Part shown: piece by piece, positions 20,789 through 33,172 of the stretch
How the letters are laid out: each line of letters opens with the position of its first letter
Position numbering within the stretch: position 1 is the stretch's first letter
DNA from: Lamellibrachia satsuma
Lineage: Eukaryota > Annelida > Polychaeta > Sabellida > Siboglinidae
Direction of reading: 5' to 3'
DNA: 64,000 nucleotides
Assembly: GCA_033239005.1 (NCBI GenBank)
Contig: BSQZ01000009.1
Location: forward strand, 2,208,252-2,272,251
Translations under genes and position numbers: made by a program
Notes under the pieces: model-generated
Told to the model about the DNA's origin: nothing
What the model saw: only the letters and a program-made list of their open reading frames with translations
Databases searched by the model: none

Positions 20789-22940
20789 TGAATATGTTTA
20801 AAAACAAGGTTGACACATATCTCAGGAGGGCAGGTTACAAATAGATTAAAAATTGTTGGACTCTCGATAAGCCAATGGCTTCCTTGTCCACTTGCCATCT
20901 GGGCCTTGGATGGCAATCTTGTTAAAATAATTATTTGAAAATAACCACGCTTTAGAATGGAAAAAGTATACAATATAGCTAGGAAGAAAGAAACAAGTCA
21001 GAACATTGCAGATTAATGAGTTTAACAACAGTAGTATGAAGTATTCAGCCACATTAATCAGAGATCAGACTACCTGAAATAGCGTATTTTAATTGCCAGA
21101 TGGCATACACGTCTTAATAGAAGGCATCCTGGGATTGTTGTCAACAAATTATTTTATTTGCATGTGGCTTATGATTCCATTGATGTTTTAGAAGCTAATA
21201 CCAATACAATTTCTCATTGTGGTGCTGCACATTTTTCGTTGACGTGTCATAGAGTATCTACTTTCTCAAGTGGCTGACATGATTTTTATTGAATTACAGT
21301 ATATCGTGTTTGTGAACCAACATAGGATATATATAATTTCTGAGAAGGAATTTAACACGGACAACCAGGGTACTTATCTTACAATCATAGTTTATTTCTC
21401 TGTACAGTGAATAGTATATACAAAATCATGTTTTTCTGCCAGACAAGTTTGTCTCCTGCAGAGACATCCAAATGCATTGGCTACCGGGTGGATTGTTTCC
21501 AGCCCTAAAATTCAGTTGTTTAGTGAACGTAGCTATGGAATGAGCCAGGTTAAACACAAGTCTGCCCACCCAATACTGCAATAAACAATGTATACTTTGA
21601 CCAAACATTATCATAACATAGTGCACCTATCAGTGTTTGCCACTGAACTGAAATGACTGAACGCAGAAAAGACATGGGACTCTGTGGCCTTGGCGGACGG
21701 TTTGTAGTGTAATTTTGACACCTACTTCCTCCAGGTGTGCTAGCTCAGTGTGTCACTTGGTATGATTTAAAAAGGATGACAGATAAAATTCCCAGGTTAA
21801 GAGGGCATTCCCTTTCCCGGAGGACAAACTGACAAGTGCACAATACAGTCAAATGTCCGTCATATACAAACAGTCCCTCTTCAATAAATAAGTCTGCTAT
21901 GGCAGGTGTCACGGTTGTTTGCACTTTCTGGATACATTAGGTTGAGATTTTATTAGGACGACAAGTGCACAAAGGTCAAACATTTAAGCACATTTGTGAA
22001 AACAACTTTAGTGCTGATGCAACGTATCTTCTTCTAACTTTCTTGTTTGTATGTTTTGATTGTTATGAGAAACACAATTGTATGTCTGCGTGTAGACTTG
22101 CATGGCTGTGTGTGAATAAAGCTCCTTATATAACAAATACCATCCTATTTGACACAACCCCCAGTGAGAGTAAACATGTACAAATATATACACATACATA
22201 TAAGCAACTCTAAGTTGTCAACATCATACATCCAATGTCAATCAAGGAATATGTTGCACTTAATTTCTATGAATATAAAATCTTATTAGAGTGAAATCAA
22301 CTTCACTGATCCTTCTAACAAACATGTACATATCATAACACATATATACAGAGAGCAAACAAACAAATTTAAGAGCAATCAGTGAATATAAATACTAGTA
22401 GCAGCTGTACACTATCACTCTTCTCTTATATTAGTTAATATGTAACCAATAATCCAGTTACAAAGTCTGACTATACATTCGCATCCGCAATAATCACTTG
22501 CGCTGTAACGCAGCATATTTTAGTCAATGTTAATGCTAAGTAATCTACTTAGATGCCCCAAGTGATACAGGCATTCAATAAATACTTCTCCAGGTTTGCA
22601 ACTGATTAAATAAACATCATAAAAAAATGGTCTCAACAGAATAGTATGAAAACCTTAGAATCAAATTACATCGCTGTATGAAATTAAGTTACACTTTCTT
22701 AACTAATTTTTGTCATATACGTTAAGATACCGTATTTAACCAATTAAGCATACATGCCCTAATTAGCGTACACCCCTTTTTAATAAGCAGGATCCATACG
22801 GTAATTATTGTAATTTGTGTGGAACAACTGAAACGTGTCACCATCTGGTGTTAAACAGTTGATACCACTTTTCAGTTGTTCTATACTAGTCACCAAATGA
22901 CACCACTAGTGTTAAACAATTATCTTACTGTTTAGAAAAA
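20542..22940. other. AT-rich intergenic DNA
   Basis: No exon recognised on either strand. A (TA)n block lies at 20757-20785. This region lies downstream of the ephrin stop codon. Confidence 0.5.
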
Positions 22941-22943
22941 CAC

Positions 22944-23302
22944 ATTTAGGCATATGCTTATAAGAACAGATTACATGACATTTAGGCGTGTGCTTATAAG
23001 AACAGATTACTTGACATTTAGGCGTGTGCTTATAAGAACAGATTACTTGACATTTAGGCGTGTGCTTATAAGAACAGATTACATGACATTTAGGCGTGTG
23101 CTTATAAGAACAGATTACATGACATTTAGGCGTGTGCTTATAAGAACATATTACTTGACATTTAGGCGTATGCTTATAAGAACAGATTACTTGACATTTA
23201 GTGTAAGCTTATAAGAACAGATTACTTGACATTTAGGTGTACGCTTATAAGAACACATTACTTGACATTTAGTGTAAGCTTATAAGAACAGATTACTTGA
23301 CG
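22944..23302. repeat. 36-bp minisatellite, about 10 units
   Basis: The unit contains CTTATAAGAACAGATTAC and TTGACATTTAGGCGTGTG; the last units lose GGCG. As 36 is a multiple of 3, a 12-residue peptide repeat is open on the plus strand, but there is no other sign of a gene. Confidence 0.95.
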
Positions 23303-23940
23303 TTTTTCCATGGCCCAATTTTGTTTCAAACATACTATGCGCTTGTTAGGTTGAATACGGTATTTTGTAGAAGCAACCCATTTAAAGCGTCATTTAATGA
23401 AGTTATTTATGAAGATCACAATTTGGAGATATTTTGAAGAATATACTCTTCTGGATTACATACAACATTATACACACTGCATATTCACTCAATACTTGCA
23501 AATCAATTAAAAATTACAACACAAGCATGGCAAAATAACTTAACTGAATACAACAATTCCACCATTCAGTGACAGTAATAAATTAAATCATACTGATAAA
23601 ATAGCATTAAATAAATCAGCATTGCATTTGTCTTGTTCCTTGTAAAGGAAATAGTGGTTGTATTTTTGCTTTATTAACTATTTGCATAACAAAGCTTTGC
23701 TTGTAGCTTCTTAGAAAACATGTAATTAAATGAAATAGCAAATTACATATCTGCAGACTGCTAACAAGCTGACCAAGCCACTAGGATATATTTTATTACA
23801 TATATATATATGCATATATAATTATTGTCATACAAGTGCTTTTTGTGACTATTCACAACTAATTTCTGTGGTGACAAAGTAATAGTAAAGTTATCACATT
23901 TGTTTCACATTTTATAGCTGGTCCACAACATTGGAAACAA

Positions 23941-24050
23941 GGGTAAGTTAGTTTCTAAACCTCCTCCTCAGTTGATTTAGTCCATCTTGAATCAGGGTAA
24001 GTTAGTTTCTAAACCTCCTCCTCCGTTGATTTAGTCCATCTTGAATCAGG
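23941..24050. repeat. 54-bp duplication (two copies)
   Basis: Two near-identical copies containing GGGTAAGTTAGTTTCTAAAC, differing at CCTCAGT versus CCTCCGT. Confidence 0.9.
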
Positions 24051-24501
24051 TTCGCTGATGTACAAAGTTGCAGTGTGTGAACAGTTTAACTCTAAGTAAT
24101 ATCCGTAGATGGCTTCATAAAGGATTGTGCACTTTTGTTAGAACCTTCAAAAAAATTAACTTTGATCATTAGACTGGATAACTTGCAAAAGTATAAACAA
24201 CCTTTAGCTACACTTTCATGTTCACCATTTTTTTTGGCAAATTAATACTTTGTAATAGTATTTTGTCCAATGGTTCCATCAAAACTAAATAAAAATGTGT
24301 ACAAATGGGCTAATAGTGGATACTAGATAGGTTAAATTGTTCACAAAATGAGTCTGAAATGAGTCAAAAAATCTAATTGAGGTGGGACCTTAAATACGTA
24401 AGTTCATCTTGTTATTAAGATGCACATGAAAGACTTATCGTGCATTAATGTCATCTATGTCACTACACACTTCAGGGCTAACAAACCTTTTATCACTAAT
24501 A

Positions 24502-24507
24502 TTTATT
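24502..24507 (-). terminator. Possible polyadenylation hexamer for the ephrin gene
   Basis: TTTATT on the plus strand (AATAAA on the transcribed minus sense), about 420 bp past the ephrin stop codon. In AT-rich DNA such hexamers are common, so this is only a candidate. Confidence 0.2.
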
Positions 24508-24925
24508 ACTCCTCCTGCAACATTTTACAGAATTCATCCAAATATGTTTCGTCTTCAGAAACTTTAAACCACAATCAATGAATGGCAACAAAATTGGATT
24601 ATGGCTACTGAATATAATTTTACGCTTCCTCCACTGACCAAAGAGCTCCAATGACCTAGATTGGAATGACCCATGTGACAACATGTGACTATCATGTGAT
24701 CTCACAGATGAAATCCTCCACAAGCACTGGTTTAGATATTGACAAATTGTGCTCCAAGTAAGACCAATCACATGGCATCTTTGAGAATGTATAATTCTGT
24801 CCAATATCTCGGACAGCTATCAACGTAACCATGGCAACATCTGTCAACATCAACAACATGGCTATCACGTGTAAGCTTGTACAACATAAAATGGGACTTT
24901 AGAAATAATATGGTACTATAACTAG

Positions 24926-25077
24926 CTACCGTGACAATCGTGAGTAGTAATACATTGCTAGAAGTGAGATGGTCCATGTTAGAAGCATGCCTATTGAGGG
25001 CCGATGTATACGGCTGCCATTGGCTGACATGTGTTTCTTTGTTACTTCATTCTGTTTGTTCACATCCTTCTCATCAA
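24926..25077 (-). CDS. Efn: Ephrin last exon (hydrophobic C-terminal anchor signal)
   Basis: The acceptor follows the pyrimidine tract TCCTCTTGCTGTTGCAG. The exon enters at phase 1 and reads DEKDVNKQNEVTKKHMSANG, SRIHRPS and IGMLLTWTISLLAMYYYSRL, ending SR and TAG at 24926-24928. A polar stretch with a small-residue SANGS (also an NGS sequon) followed by about 17 hydrophobic residues and almost no tail resembles a GPI-attachment signal. A single transmembrane span with a five-residue tail is the alternative. Confidence 0.85.
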
Positions 25078-28000
25078 CTGCAACAGCAAGAGGACCTCAT
25101 AGAATGAATGGTCATCCATACATATCCTTTATATGGTCATTTTTGTAGATAGAAAACAAATATCACATTAACACAGCAAATCATTAATGAGTCACTAATT
25201 ATGAATGGTGAGTTTTTTTACTTGCATGTCAGAATTGTTCAAAATAAAATAAAATACCATAATTAAACATTTAAAGCCTGGTACATTACCATGCAACACA
25301 GGTGAAGAAGAATCCCTATGCACATGTATTTCTAAGATTTATCTAAACCCAGTATGAATTGCTAGGTGCGACACATATTAACATGTTCTTCCAATTCACA
25401 CTTGTGTTATGGCATGAAGGTAAATGGTGTTAATTTATTGGGGTTTAACATTTGTTGTAAACTTTGAGGCAACTATTGCTTTAAGGACAACTTGGTGATT
25501 AGAGGTGTATGGCTTCGACCATCCACCCTAGATATACACTTTGAGCCAGGTCTGCTACAATCCATGTAATGGAGAAAAAAAATTAGTCATAACCAGCCTT
25601 CCCAAGTACCTTAAATTCAGCTTAGCCCAGTGACACCCTAAATGTTAGCAAATATTAAACAACGTTATGGGATTATGTCCTGATACCAGGGAGAGTGGAG
25701 ACAGGTGGTGGAGATGGCATAGAAACGTGATCAGTGATGAAAGAAGGAAACCAAAATAGACGGTCAGTATCAACGCTCACCCAGACTTGAGGGATAAAGA
25801 GGAGATCAACAACAACAGCTGTGGTGCTCTCTCTAGCAACAACAACAGCTGTGGTGCTCCCTCTAGCAACGACAACAGCCGTGGTGCTCTCTCTAGCAAC
25901 GACAACAGCCGTGGTGCTCCCTCTAGCAACAACAACAGCCGTGGTGCTCCCTCTAGCAACGACAACAGCTGTGGTGCTCTCTCTAGCAACAACAACAGCC
26001 GTGGTGCTCTCTCTAGCAACGACAACAGCCGTGGTGCTCTCTCTAGCAACGACAACAGCCGTGGTGCTCTCTCTAGCAACGACAACAGCCGTGGTGCTCT
26101 CTCTAGCAACGACAACAGCTGTGGTGCTCTCTCTAGCAACGACAACAGCCGTTGTGCTCCCTCTAACAACAACAACAACAGCCGTGGTGTTCCCTCTAGC
26201 AACGACAACAGCCGTGGTGCTCTCTCTAGCAACGACAACAGCTGTGGTGCTCTCTCTAGCAACGACAACAGCCGTTGTGCTCCCTCTAACAACAACAACA
26301 ACAGCCGTGGTGTTCCCTCTAGCAACGACAACAGCCATGGTGCTCCCTCTAGCAACAACAACAGCCGTGGTGCTCTCTCTAGCAACAACAACAGCCGTGG
26401 TGCTCTCTCTAGCAACAACAACAGCCGTGGTGCTTTCTCTAGCAACAACAACAGCCATGGTGCTCCCTCTAGCAACAACAACAGCCGTGGTGCTCTCTCT
26501 AGCAACAACAACAGCCGTGGTGCTTTCTCTAGCAACAACAACAGCCGTGGTGCTCCCTCTAGCAACAACAACAGCCGTCGTGCTCTCTCTAGCAACAACA
26601 ACAGCCGTGGTGCTCTCTCTAGCAACAACAACAGCCGTGGTGCTCTCTCTAGCAACAACAACAGCCGTGGTGCTTTCTCTAGCAACAACAACAGCCATGG
26701 TGCTCCCTCTAGCAACAACAACAGCCGTGGTGCTCTCTCTAGCAACAACAACAGCCGTGGTGCTCTCTCTAGCAACAACAACAGTCGTGGTGCTTTCTCT
26801 AGCAACAACAACAGCCGTGGTGCTCCCTCTAGCAACAACAACAGCCGTGGTGCTCTCTTTAGCATATACTTACGTTTACCTGTTGGCTTTACGCGGGGTG
26901 TCTGAATGTCTGGCGGACGTGGTGTCGTCTTTGTCCGCCATTTCTTTGTACTCATGCCTGGAATAATAAACAAATTCTCTAGAATTTCACAGTAAAATAG
27001 TAAGAAGAGATAGATACTGTTAACAAAACAGTAAGAAATTAGATAATTTCAGAATATGGTCAGGTTTTGACTGTATGCAAATTTCACTCATTAATATTGC
27101 TTCAGGGATTAACAACTCATTTATTTTGTACGATCTGAACTTGACATAGGAATGATGTTATCGCTGCCTCGTAACACTTATAATATTTCACTGCATGAGG
27201 AACTATTAGTGTTTCCCACTGACTTGTGGACATTACTATAAGAAGCTGTAATCAGGAACTGACAGTGTTGTACAAAGCAATAATAACTAAAATTAGTTAT
27301 ACTGGATATAACTGATCAATTACGCTTAGTTTTTACATGTTAACTGGTGTTATCATTTTGTTATGACAAATACTGTGAATGTGAAGCACAGGTGATAAAA
27401 GCATAGATCAGTGTCCCAGCAAGCATGGCAGACTGTAAGCCTAGTCTGCCACACAGAGTAAGTGTCAAGCTTTTTAAAGACAACCATGACAATGAAGGGT
27501 GCATGCACAAAGAGATTCCTGTCATACAAAGCACAGCGAAATGCTATTTGCAGATGCAAACACCCAAATAGTTTTGTCGTCATATGAAAACAGCAGTTGA
27601 TGTGAACTCACTATTACTGTTTGTTTGCAGTTTTCCTCTCATGCAAACTGTTTTCCCCACCTAGACAAAATCTTACTGTCACTAGGAAGGATCTATAATA
27701 CTTTTTTCGTCTTAAAAATTCAAGCCGCTATTGCATTACCCTTCATAGAATTACCCTTCATAGATAGTTTGCAACGCTATGCGTGTTTTCTATGATTGTT
27801 CCGAGTTATATAAATCAACCACTAATCAGTTTGATATTATGTGCCAGAAGGAGCTACATACAGAAAGATGGTTGGGGACAGTTTACATAATTTGGAACAA
27901 TCATAGAAGACATGCACAGTGTTGAAAACAATTGCAAGTAATAACTACGAATTACCTTCTATGAACTACCCAGTTATCCCATCTGGACTCTTTCTGGAGG

Positions 28001-31000
28001 ATGGGTATTTTGCTAATGCAAACACTGAAGCGATGAGGCTGTGCTAGCCTGGCCAAGCATTACACAGCACAGATCCAAAGCAGAGGCATGTTACGCAAGG
28101 TCACAAAGCAGGCACAACTAAAAAAACGTCAGTTATTTGGGATGGGGAAAGTGCAAGTAATGTACTAAATCTAGAACAACTGTTAGCACCAAAGCTGTAG
28201 GATAAAATGTCAATTGCTCATAATCTCTAGTGACATGCTGTTTTTTTTATACTTGCAGGTATGCCAAAAGAATGTTTTTCAAAAACAAATTATCAACCAT
28301 GTTACTGACAAAGAAGATCACATACTCGTACTGTGATAACAAAACAAAACTGCATTTGAAAAAAGAAATAAATGTTCAACTGATGATTACATAGTTAGCC
28401 ATGGCAAGTGGTATTAATCTATGTGTCCACAATCTGTTTAGTTCCATTGTTTACTTGAGAATTGTTTACCCTATTTCCAAAACAATGATGACACCATCAT
28501 GGCTAATAATGATGACACCGTCATGGCTAACAATGATGACACCATCATGGCTAACCAAGAGCACATGGAATGATCTTGGGACTTATAAGTTGTAGCACTG
28601 ACACATATGGATGTCTGGGTAGTTCTGATGTGTTACAATGAATCTGAAAATTAAACCTATCCTTACATAACTACACCAGGGAGGAATAGCTGGTTCACTA
28701 GGAATTAGTTGCAGGCAAGTTGACAGACAACAAGCAGCATTAGTATTGGACACCATAACCCATTTGTGAAAAACCACTCACAATATGTCAAACATTGAAA
28801 TCCAGTTAAATGTGTTAGATCAAATGTCCTACAAATTTCTCTTCAATGCATAAATGAATGTTAAAAAAGACAACTTGGTAATTAATTGTTATAATTTGTC
28901 ACATCAATTATTTCTCAAGTAATTCAGCCTAATGCTGAATGTCACATTAATATGAACATAGAAAAAAAACTGCTTACTTAATTACAGTGGACTGATTATA
29001 CAAATTTGACGATGTTATGCTTTCTCAAATATCTTACCAAAATGAGTGGTTTTATGATGGTTACACATGCAGGGGTTAAATATTGGTTAGTCTACACTGT
29101 GATGCTGTTTTGTGCAATGGCTGCACCGCTTACCGTAATGCCCTCCTGACCCCGGGGGTAGCTCCCTAGTGGTTGTTGTGGTGGACACAGTGGTAGTTGT
29201 GGTGGTTGTGCTAGTTACCCTCCGGGGCGAGGGTGAACTGGACATGGCCGATGTTTTATGGGTGATTTGTGGAGGTGTGGCTAGAAACGAAAAAGAAACA
29301 ACTGAACGGTGCAAGGTAACACCCGCAGATATGGCGGAGAAAGAGAGAGAGAGAGAGAGAGAGAGAAGAAATGAACAAAGACGACAGATTCACTACGGCC
29401 ATCATGCAACACTACAATAGCAACTCTTGTCCTCAGAGACCACCTATTGTTCCACTATGTTCTTACTCCAAAACACACCAGTTGAAACCTTGACACATCT
29501 CCCAGATGTTTACCTAAGACATTTACCCCTGGACATATTAGATGACCCACAAATATAGGTATGTAGGGCTACACAGATATCAGAGTTAACTATAAGATCA
29601 CTACTTTGATGAAACAGTAGCGTGCTTGTACATGAAGGAGGCTTCTAAATACAGAATACGGCTCGTTACCATTTCATTAATCAGGTATATTTTAGAATAT
29701 TGTAAACTTCCCATTAAATTATGTGTGGTCTGCAATACATTATTATTGAAAGTATAAAAATTAAGTTTAATAATTAATAAAAAAATAATGCATTTTTGCA
29801 CATTATTAATTATCATTATTAAAACTCTTAAGGAAAAAATTATAATTTGCCAGGATAAATTATCTTGGAATATATGACAGCAGATATCTAGAGGAGTAAT
29901 GAAAGTCCAATTTGGTGTATCGTAGTACTTTTTACAGTACAAAGCATACCTCCAATGAGGTGATGTAAACCAGTGATAGGTAGGATGTCAACAAGAGTAG
30001 TGGTGGTCTCAGTCAAAACAAGACTTACAGTAAACCAACAGAAGAGTTTATCTATTGAGAGAGGCCAGCTGCTTGTCAAGAAAGTCCTTGCCTTATGACT
30101 CAGACTCGATGCACCATCTAATACCACTATCTTGCACCAAAGGCAGTGCTGCAGTCGTGCACTAAAAGGAATCGTGACCGCTTCACTTATATAGTGATGT
30201 TCTGTATTTTTTAAAGAAACTACAATGTTTATTGGGCAAATAACAACGCACATTATAGTGAGTTTTTATTTGTCGCTCACAAGATGGCACCACTTGCCAA
30301 AGTTGTTTTCTTGTTCAGTAGGTGACGCCACTGTGTTCATAGCATCTCTTGTTACTAGTTGCACATGCAACTTCTCAGTTCCATCATGTACTGGTTCCCG
30401 TAACGGGCCAATGATGGAAAACAACAAGTATATTAATGTTGCATTCCAGTGGTCAAAATCAAGACAACAGGATCTTGATTTCCATGAGGAGTCCCAGGAG
30501 TGGTGCAGTGGGGAGGGAGAACAAAAGGACAGGAATTTCCATTGGGGAGATTTATGGCCGCTTGCACAACAATTACAACAGCAGTAGGACAAGAGGACAG
30601 TGGCCATTGCCAGCTTTATTGCCTGCCAGGGTGGTGGCCAAAGGTCAGCGCACAAAGCCCTTGACCATCACCTGACCACACTTGATAGCAACATAAACTC
30701 TGATGGCATCACCATCAGAGTCATAAAACAAGCTCTGGTCAACAATCTGAGATCACCATGTCCAGTGGGGCAGGGGTGGTATTGTTGCTGTAATTACCCC
30801 AAGCTGGGGTGCACTGGGTGCAGTGGTGCATCATGACTATGGCACAGGAAATTAATATTTTGTTTCAGACATATTGTGCAATGTTGTAGATAGAGTACTC
30901 AACATAAAAATCACTGTTGTTGTTTTCATTAGTGTATGAAGTACAAAAGAAAAGTAATCATGTAATATGTTTGTTCTATTTTCCTAAAATATTACATCAT

Positions 31001-32814
31001 CTACCCCTTGTGGAACAATGTGAAAAACATGTCAGAATGTTTTATCACAGTCAGTTACCAGAGTCCTAAATGATTTATTTTTTGTACAACACTAGCTTTA
31101 CAAACACAAATATGTAATCACATGCCAACAACACAGATCCTTCTGGGTAATGTGGCGGAAGTAATGTAGTGTAGTGTAACTTAGTGATAAATACAATACA
31201 TTCTTCTTTGGCAAGAGAGTGAATTGACCCAGTTGGAAGCACTTTTTCTTGCAACTAGCAAACCGTATGAACATAAATGCATTTGACTGCATTCAGCATC
31301 TCATTCTGTCTGCTTGAGTACCTTTTAAAATACCACGCTATATTGAAGAGGTGATTCATAAGTAATGCTTTGAAGCTGATGATTTATGTCTTCTCGTGAA
31401 TGGAGGGTGACTGCTCTATCAAACGTGTGTCTCGGAGAATGAATGACAAAAAAACTCATAGGTAGCAGACAGCAGAACCAGAGACTTAGGACAAAGGGAA
31501 CATATTCATTTATGTACATGCTGCGTGCATACATCACAGAAAGCAGCAATGTTCTGGTGTCTAATAATGCCACAAAAACAGAACTTACTTTCTGTGGTCG
31601 TTGACGCACAGCAGACTTTTATCGTTACTTTCATGTTCCGACGTAAACAAGCACCTTGGTTTGGATTTGCGAGACCTTCTAATGTTCCTGTGGATGTTGC
31701 TGTAATAGAGTACATATACTGTATTATAGTACAATCGTTAGCTGCAACTGTCGCACGTGTAGATCATTTGTACAGAGTGCTACAACAATCTGCAATAGAT
31801 CAATATCATGATTCACATTAAACAAGGTCATGTGGCAAAGCATTTATCATTGTGCACTGCTTGACATCTGAAATATATTATAAGAAGGTTTAGCATTTGT
31901 TAAAACCCTCACAATTCTCAATTATGTTAACAATTACAAACAATTAATAAATAAGTGTGGCACATGAATGCATGTGGAATCTAAATGTTGCCCATTTGTA
32001 CTGAAATGTTCACCAAGTCAGAGATTAGAAGTACATCACTGTATATAACCATGTAAGCTTGGTAGAGACTTAACCTTATCTTGAGTACTTACTTATAAAG
32101 TAATATGTTCCTCCTCGTTTGAATTCTGGCACGTTTGGTATCGAATGAAATTGCTCAAAGAGAAGCGTAAACCTCTTTTTTTGGTTAGGCTGGCTGCAGT
32201 TGACAATCATAATGGACTTCCTGTCCGGGAAAATATTGCAATCCTCATACTCAATCTTAGACACCTGAAACATTGCACAGCAGCAATACAATACATGTAT
32301 AATCATCACAATAAAACAACAGGTAAAAATAATAGAGGTAATAATAGCAATAACACAATACTTGACTTGTCACTGGTAAATAGGCATTTATTTATTTTCA
32401 AAATGCAGGCAGATTTGCATAATTGAAATACATGGAACAGACCAAACCGTAATGTTTCCTCACTGTTAATTTCAAACAACCTACACAGTAACGACCACCC
32501 CATAAGAGTTTTCTTGACCAAGCAGACAAGACAGTTGCCATGGAAACTGTCATATTCAGACATGTAATTCTTTGTTCATTGGTTGATGACTACCAGATCA
32601 GTCGGCAAGTTCGCTGCCCGCTTGATGATGATTTATTTGGGCAAGATTTTGTATGTGTTTTCTTGGTTGGGAAAACGTCCGCAAACCCACCTGGTGAATG
32701 ATGTAATACTCGTATACTGTCGGATCAGTTGTGCTCCGGAAGTGGGGACACACAAAGTCAATCTGGTCAAACAGTTTCACTTCTATGATGTGTTGCAAGT
32801 TGCTCGTCTTGAAC
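24926..32814 (-). CDS. Efn: Ephrin (Eph-receptor ligand), exons 2 to last; first exon not found
   Basis: Joining minus-strand exons 32814-32691, 32264-32093, 31699-31589, 29280-29134, 26957-26874 and 25077-24926 gives about 262 codons with all splice phases matching (0, then 1 at every later junction). The product is an ephrin, the membrane-anchored ligand of Eph receptor tyrosine kinases used in contact-dependent guidance and boundary formation. Ephrin hallmarks in order: DQIDFVCPHF, YEYYIIHQVS, YEDCNIF, IVNCSQP, FTLLFEQFHSIPNVPEF, GGTYYFITTSTGTLEG, GACLRRNMKVTIKVC. The four cysteines of the receptor-binding domain are present. A Thr-rich stalk and a short hydrophobic C-terminus follow. There is no ephrin-B-type cytoplasmic tail or PDZ-binding YYKV end, so GPI anchoring is inferred. 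The signal peptide exon is missing from the model. Confidence 0.93.
25806..26862. repeat. 30-bp minisatellite, about 35 units, in last ephrin intron
   Basis: The unit contains GGTGCTCTCTCTAGCAAC and AACAACAGCCGT. CTCTCT/CTCCCT/CTTTCT and AACAAC/GACAAC alternate. The left third is mainly GACAAC and the right two thirds mainly AACAAC, and two units with an added AACAAC (near 26165 and 26286) mark an internal duplication. With a unit of 30, long decapeptide ORFs appear in five or six frames. Confidence 0.97.
26874..26957 (-). CDS. Efn: Ephrin exon 6 (basic/Pro-rich linker), abutting a minisatellite
   Basis: Acceptor TTATTATTCCAG|GCATGA, donor GGTAAAC|GTAAGTATA (consensus); a second in-phase donor (ACAG|GTAAAC) lies seven bases earlier, at exon end 26881. 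Phase 1 on both sides. It encodes MSTKKWRTKTTPRPPDIQTP and RVKPTGK. The 30-bp minisatellite starts within about 15 bp of the donor, and the reading frame stays open into it. Confidence 0.82.
26958..29133 (-). other. Efn: Ephrin intron 5
   Basis: AT-rich intronic DNA with no other exon recognised. A 27-bp repeat around ACCATCATGGCTAA / AATGATGACA occurs about three times at 28483-28566. Confidence 0.6.
28483..28566. repeat. 27-bp short tandem repeat, about 3 units
   Basis: The unit is AATGATGACACCATCATGGC plus TAA(C/T), with one CCGTCATGG variant. Confidence 0.85.
29134..29280 (-). CDS. Efn: Ephrin exon 5 (Thr/Ser/Pro-rich stalk)
   Basis: Acceptor TCGTTTCTAG|CCACAC, donor TTACG|GTAAGC. Phase 1 on both sides. 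It encodes TTPPQITHKTSAMSSSPSP, then two Thr runs (TSTTTTTTTVSTTTTTRE) and LPPGSGGHYG. A mucin-like O-glycosylated stalk between the ephrin domain and the membrane anchor is the likely role. Since it is phase 1/1 it could be skipped without a frameshift. Confidence 0.88.
29281..31588 (-). other. Efn: Ephrin intron 4
   Basis: Contains a (GA)n run at about 29342-29368. The open frames at 29888-30655 have no recognisable family and no convincing splice sites; they are left as intronic. Confidence 0.55.
31589..31699 (-). CDS. Efn: Ephrin exon 4 (end of receptor-binding domain)
   Basis: Acceptor TCTATTACAG|CAACAT, donor CAGAAA|GTAAGTTC. Phase 1 on both sides. It reads TTSTGTLEGLANPNQGACLR then RNMKVTIKVCCASTTTE. 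The GAC cysteine and the KVTIKVC strand close the ephrin domain. Confidence 0.95.
31700..32092 (-). other. Efn: Ephrin intron 3
   Basis: AT-rich DNA bounded by the TTTATAA|GTAAGTAC donor and the TATTACAG|CAACAT acceptor. Nothing else seen. Confidence 0.75.
32093..32264 (-). CDS. Efn: Ephrin exon 3 (core of receptor-binding domain)
   Basis: Acceptor ATGTTTCAG|GTGTCT, donor TTTATAA|GTAAGTAC (consensus). Phase 0 in, phase 1 out. It carries two of the conserved cysteines (YEDC and IVNC), an N-glycosylation sequon (NCS), and the segment FEQFHSIPNVPEF at the position of the receptor-binding G-H loop, then GGTYYFI. Confidence 0.95.
32265..32690 (-). other. Efn: Ephrin intron 2
   Basis: AT-rich DNA with donor CAG|GTGGGT and acceptor TTTCAG|GTGTCT. 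Nothing else seen. Confidence 0.75.
32691..32814 (-). CDS. Efn: Ephrin exon 2 (N-terminal half of receptor-binding domain)
   Basis: Acceptor TTTTCAG|GTTCAAG, donor CACCAG|GTGGGT. The exon enters at phase 2 (one base completes a codon) and leaves at phase 0. It encodes FKTSNLQHIIEVKLFDQIDF, VCPHFRSTTDP and EYYIIHQ. In known ephrins the first exon ends just before the 'NPxF' position, and this exon starts at the matching F. Confidence 0.93.
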
Positions 32815-32971
32815 CTGAAAATCATAATTTCAGCATTCAATGATTTGTTGATAAGTAAAATGTATGTTACATAGCTGGAGACTGCCATTATTAAAGTGGG
32901 AAGAAAGAAAACTCTGCCAAGCCTGCATTTACAGTAACAGTTTGGTGCCAAATATACAGAACTATAGTGGG

Positions 32972-33089
32972 CAGTCAGTTCACGATGGTTAGTTCTAACA
33001 TGTCCAAGTGATATCAACATCACCTGAATACAGTCAGTTCACGATGGTTAGTTCTAACATGTCCAAGTGATATCAACATCACCTGAATA
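32972..33089. repeat. 59-bp duplication (two copies)
   Basis: Two identical copies containing CAGTCAGTTCACGATGGTTA, directly adjacent, just upstream of ephrin exon 2. Confidence 0.92.
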
Positions 33090-33147
33090 CTTGCACAACA
33101 TTTTAATTATCACTTTAAGAAATTATAAGCCCATCTCTTAAAATGTT

Positions 33148-33172
33148 GGATGGATGGATGGATGGATGGATC
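33148..33172. repeat. (GGAT)6 microsatellite
   Basis: A perfect GGAT run. Confidence 0.95.

Noticed and set aside
30266..30655. A 129-codon minus-strand frame inside ephrin intron 4 as an alternative exon
   Set aside because: No acceptor/donor pair with phase 1 on both sides was evident and the peptide resembles no stalk or anchor segment.
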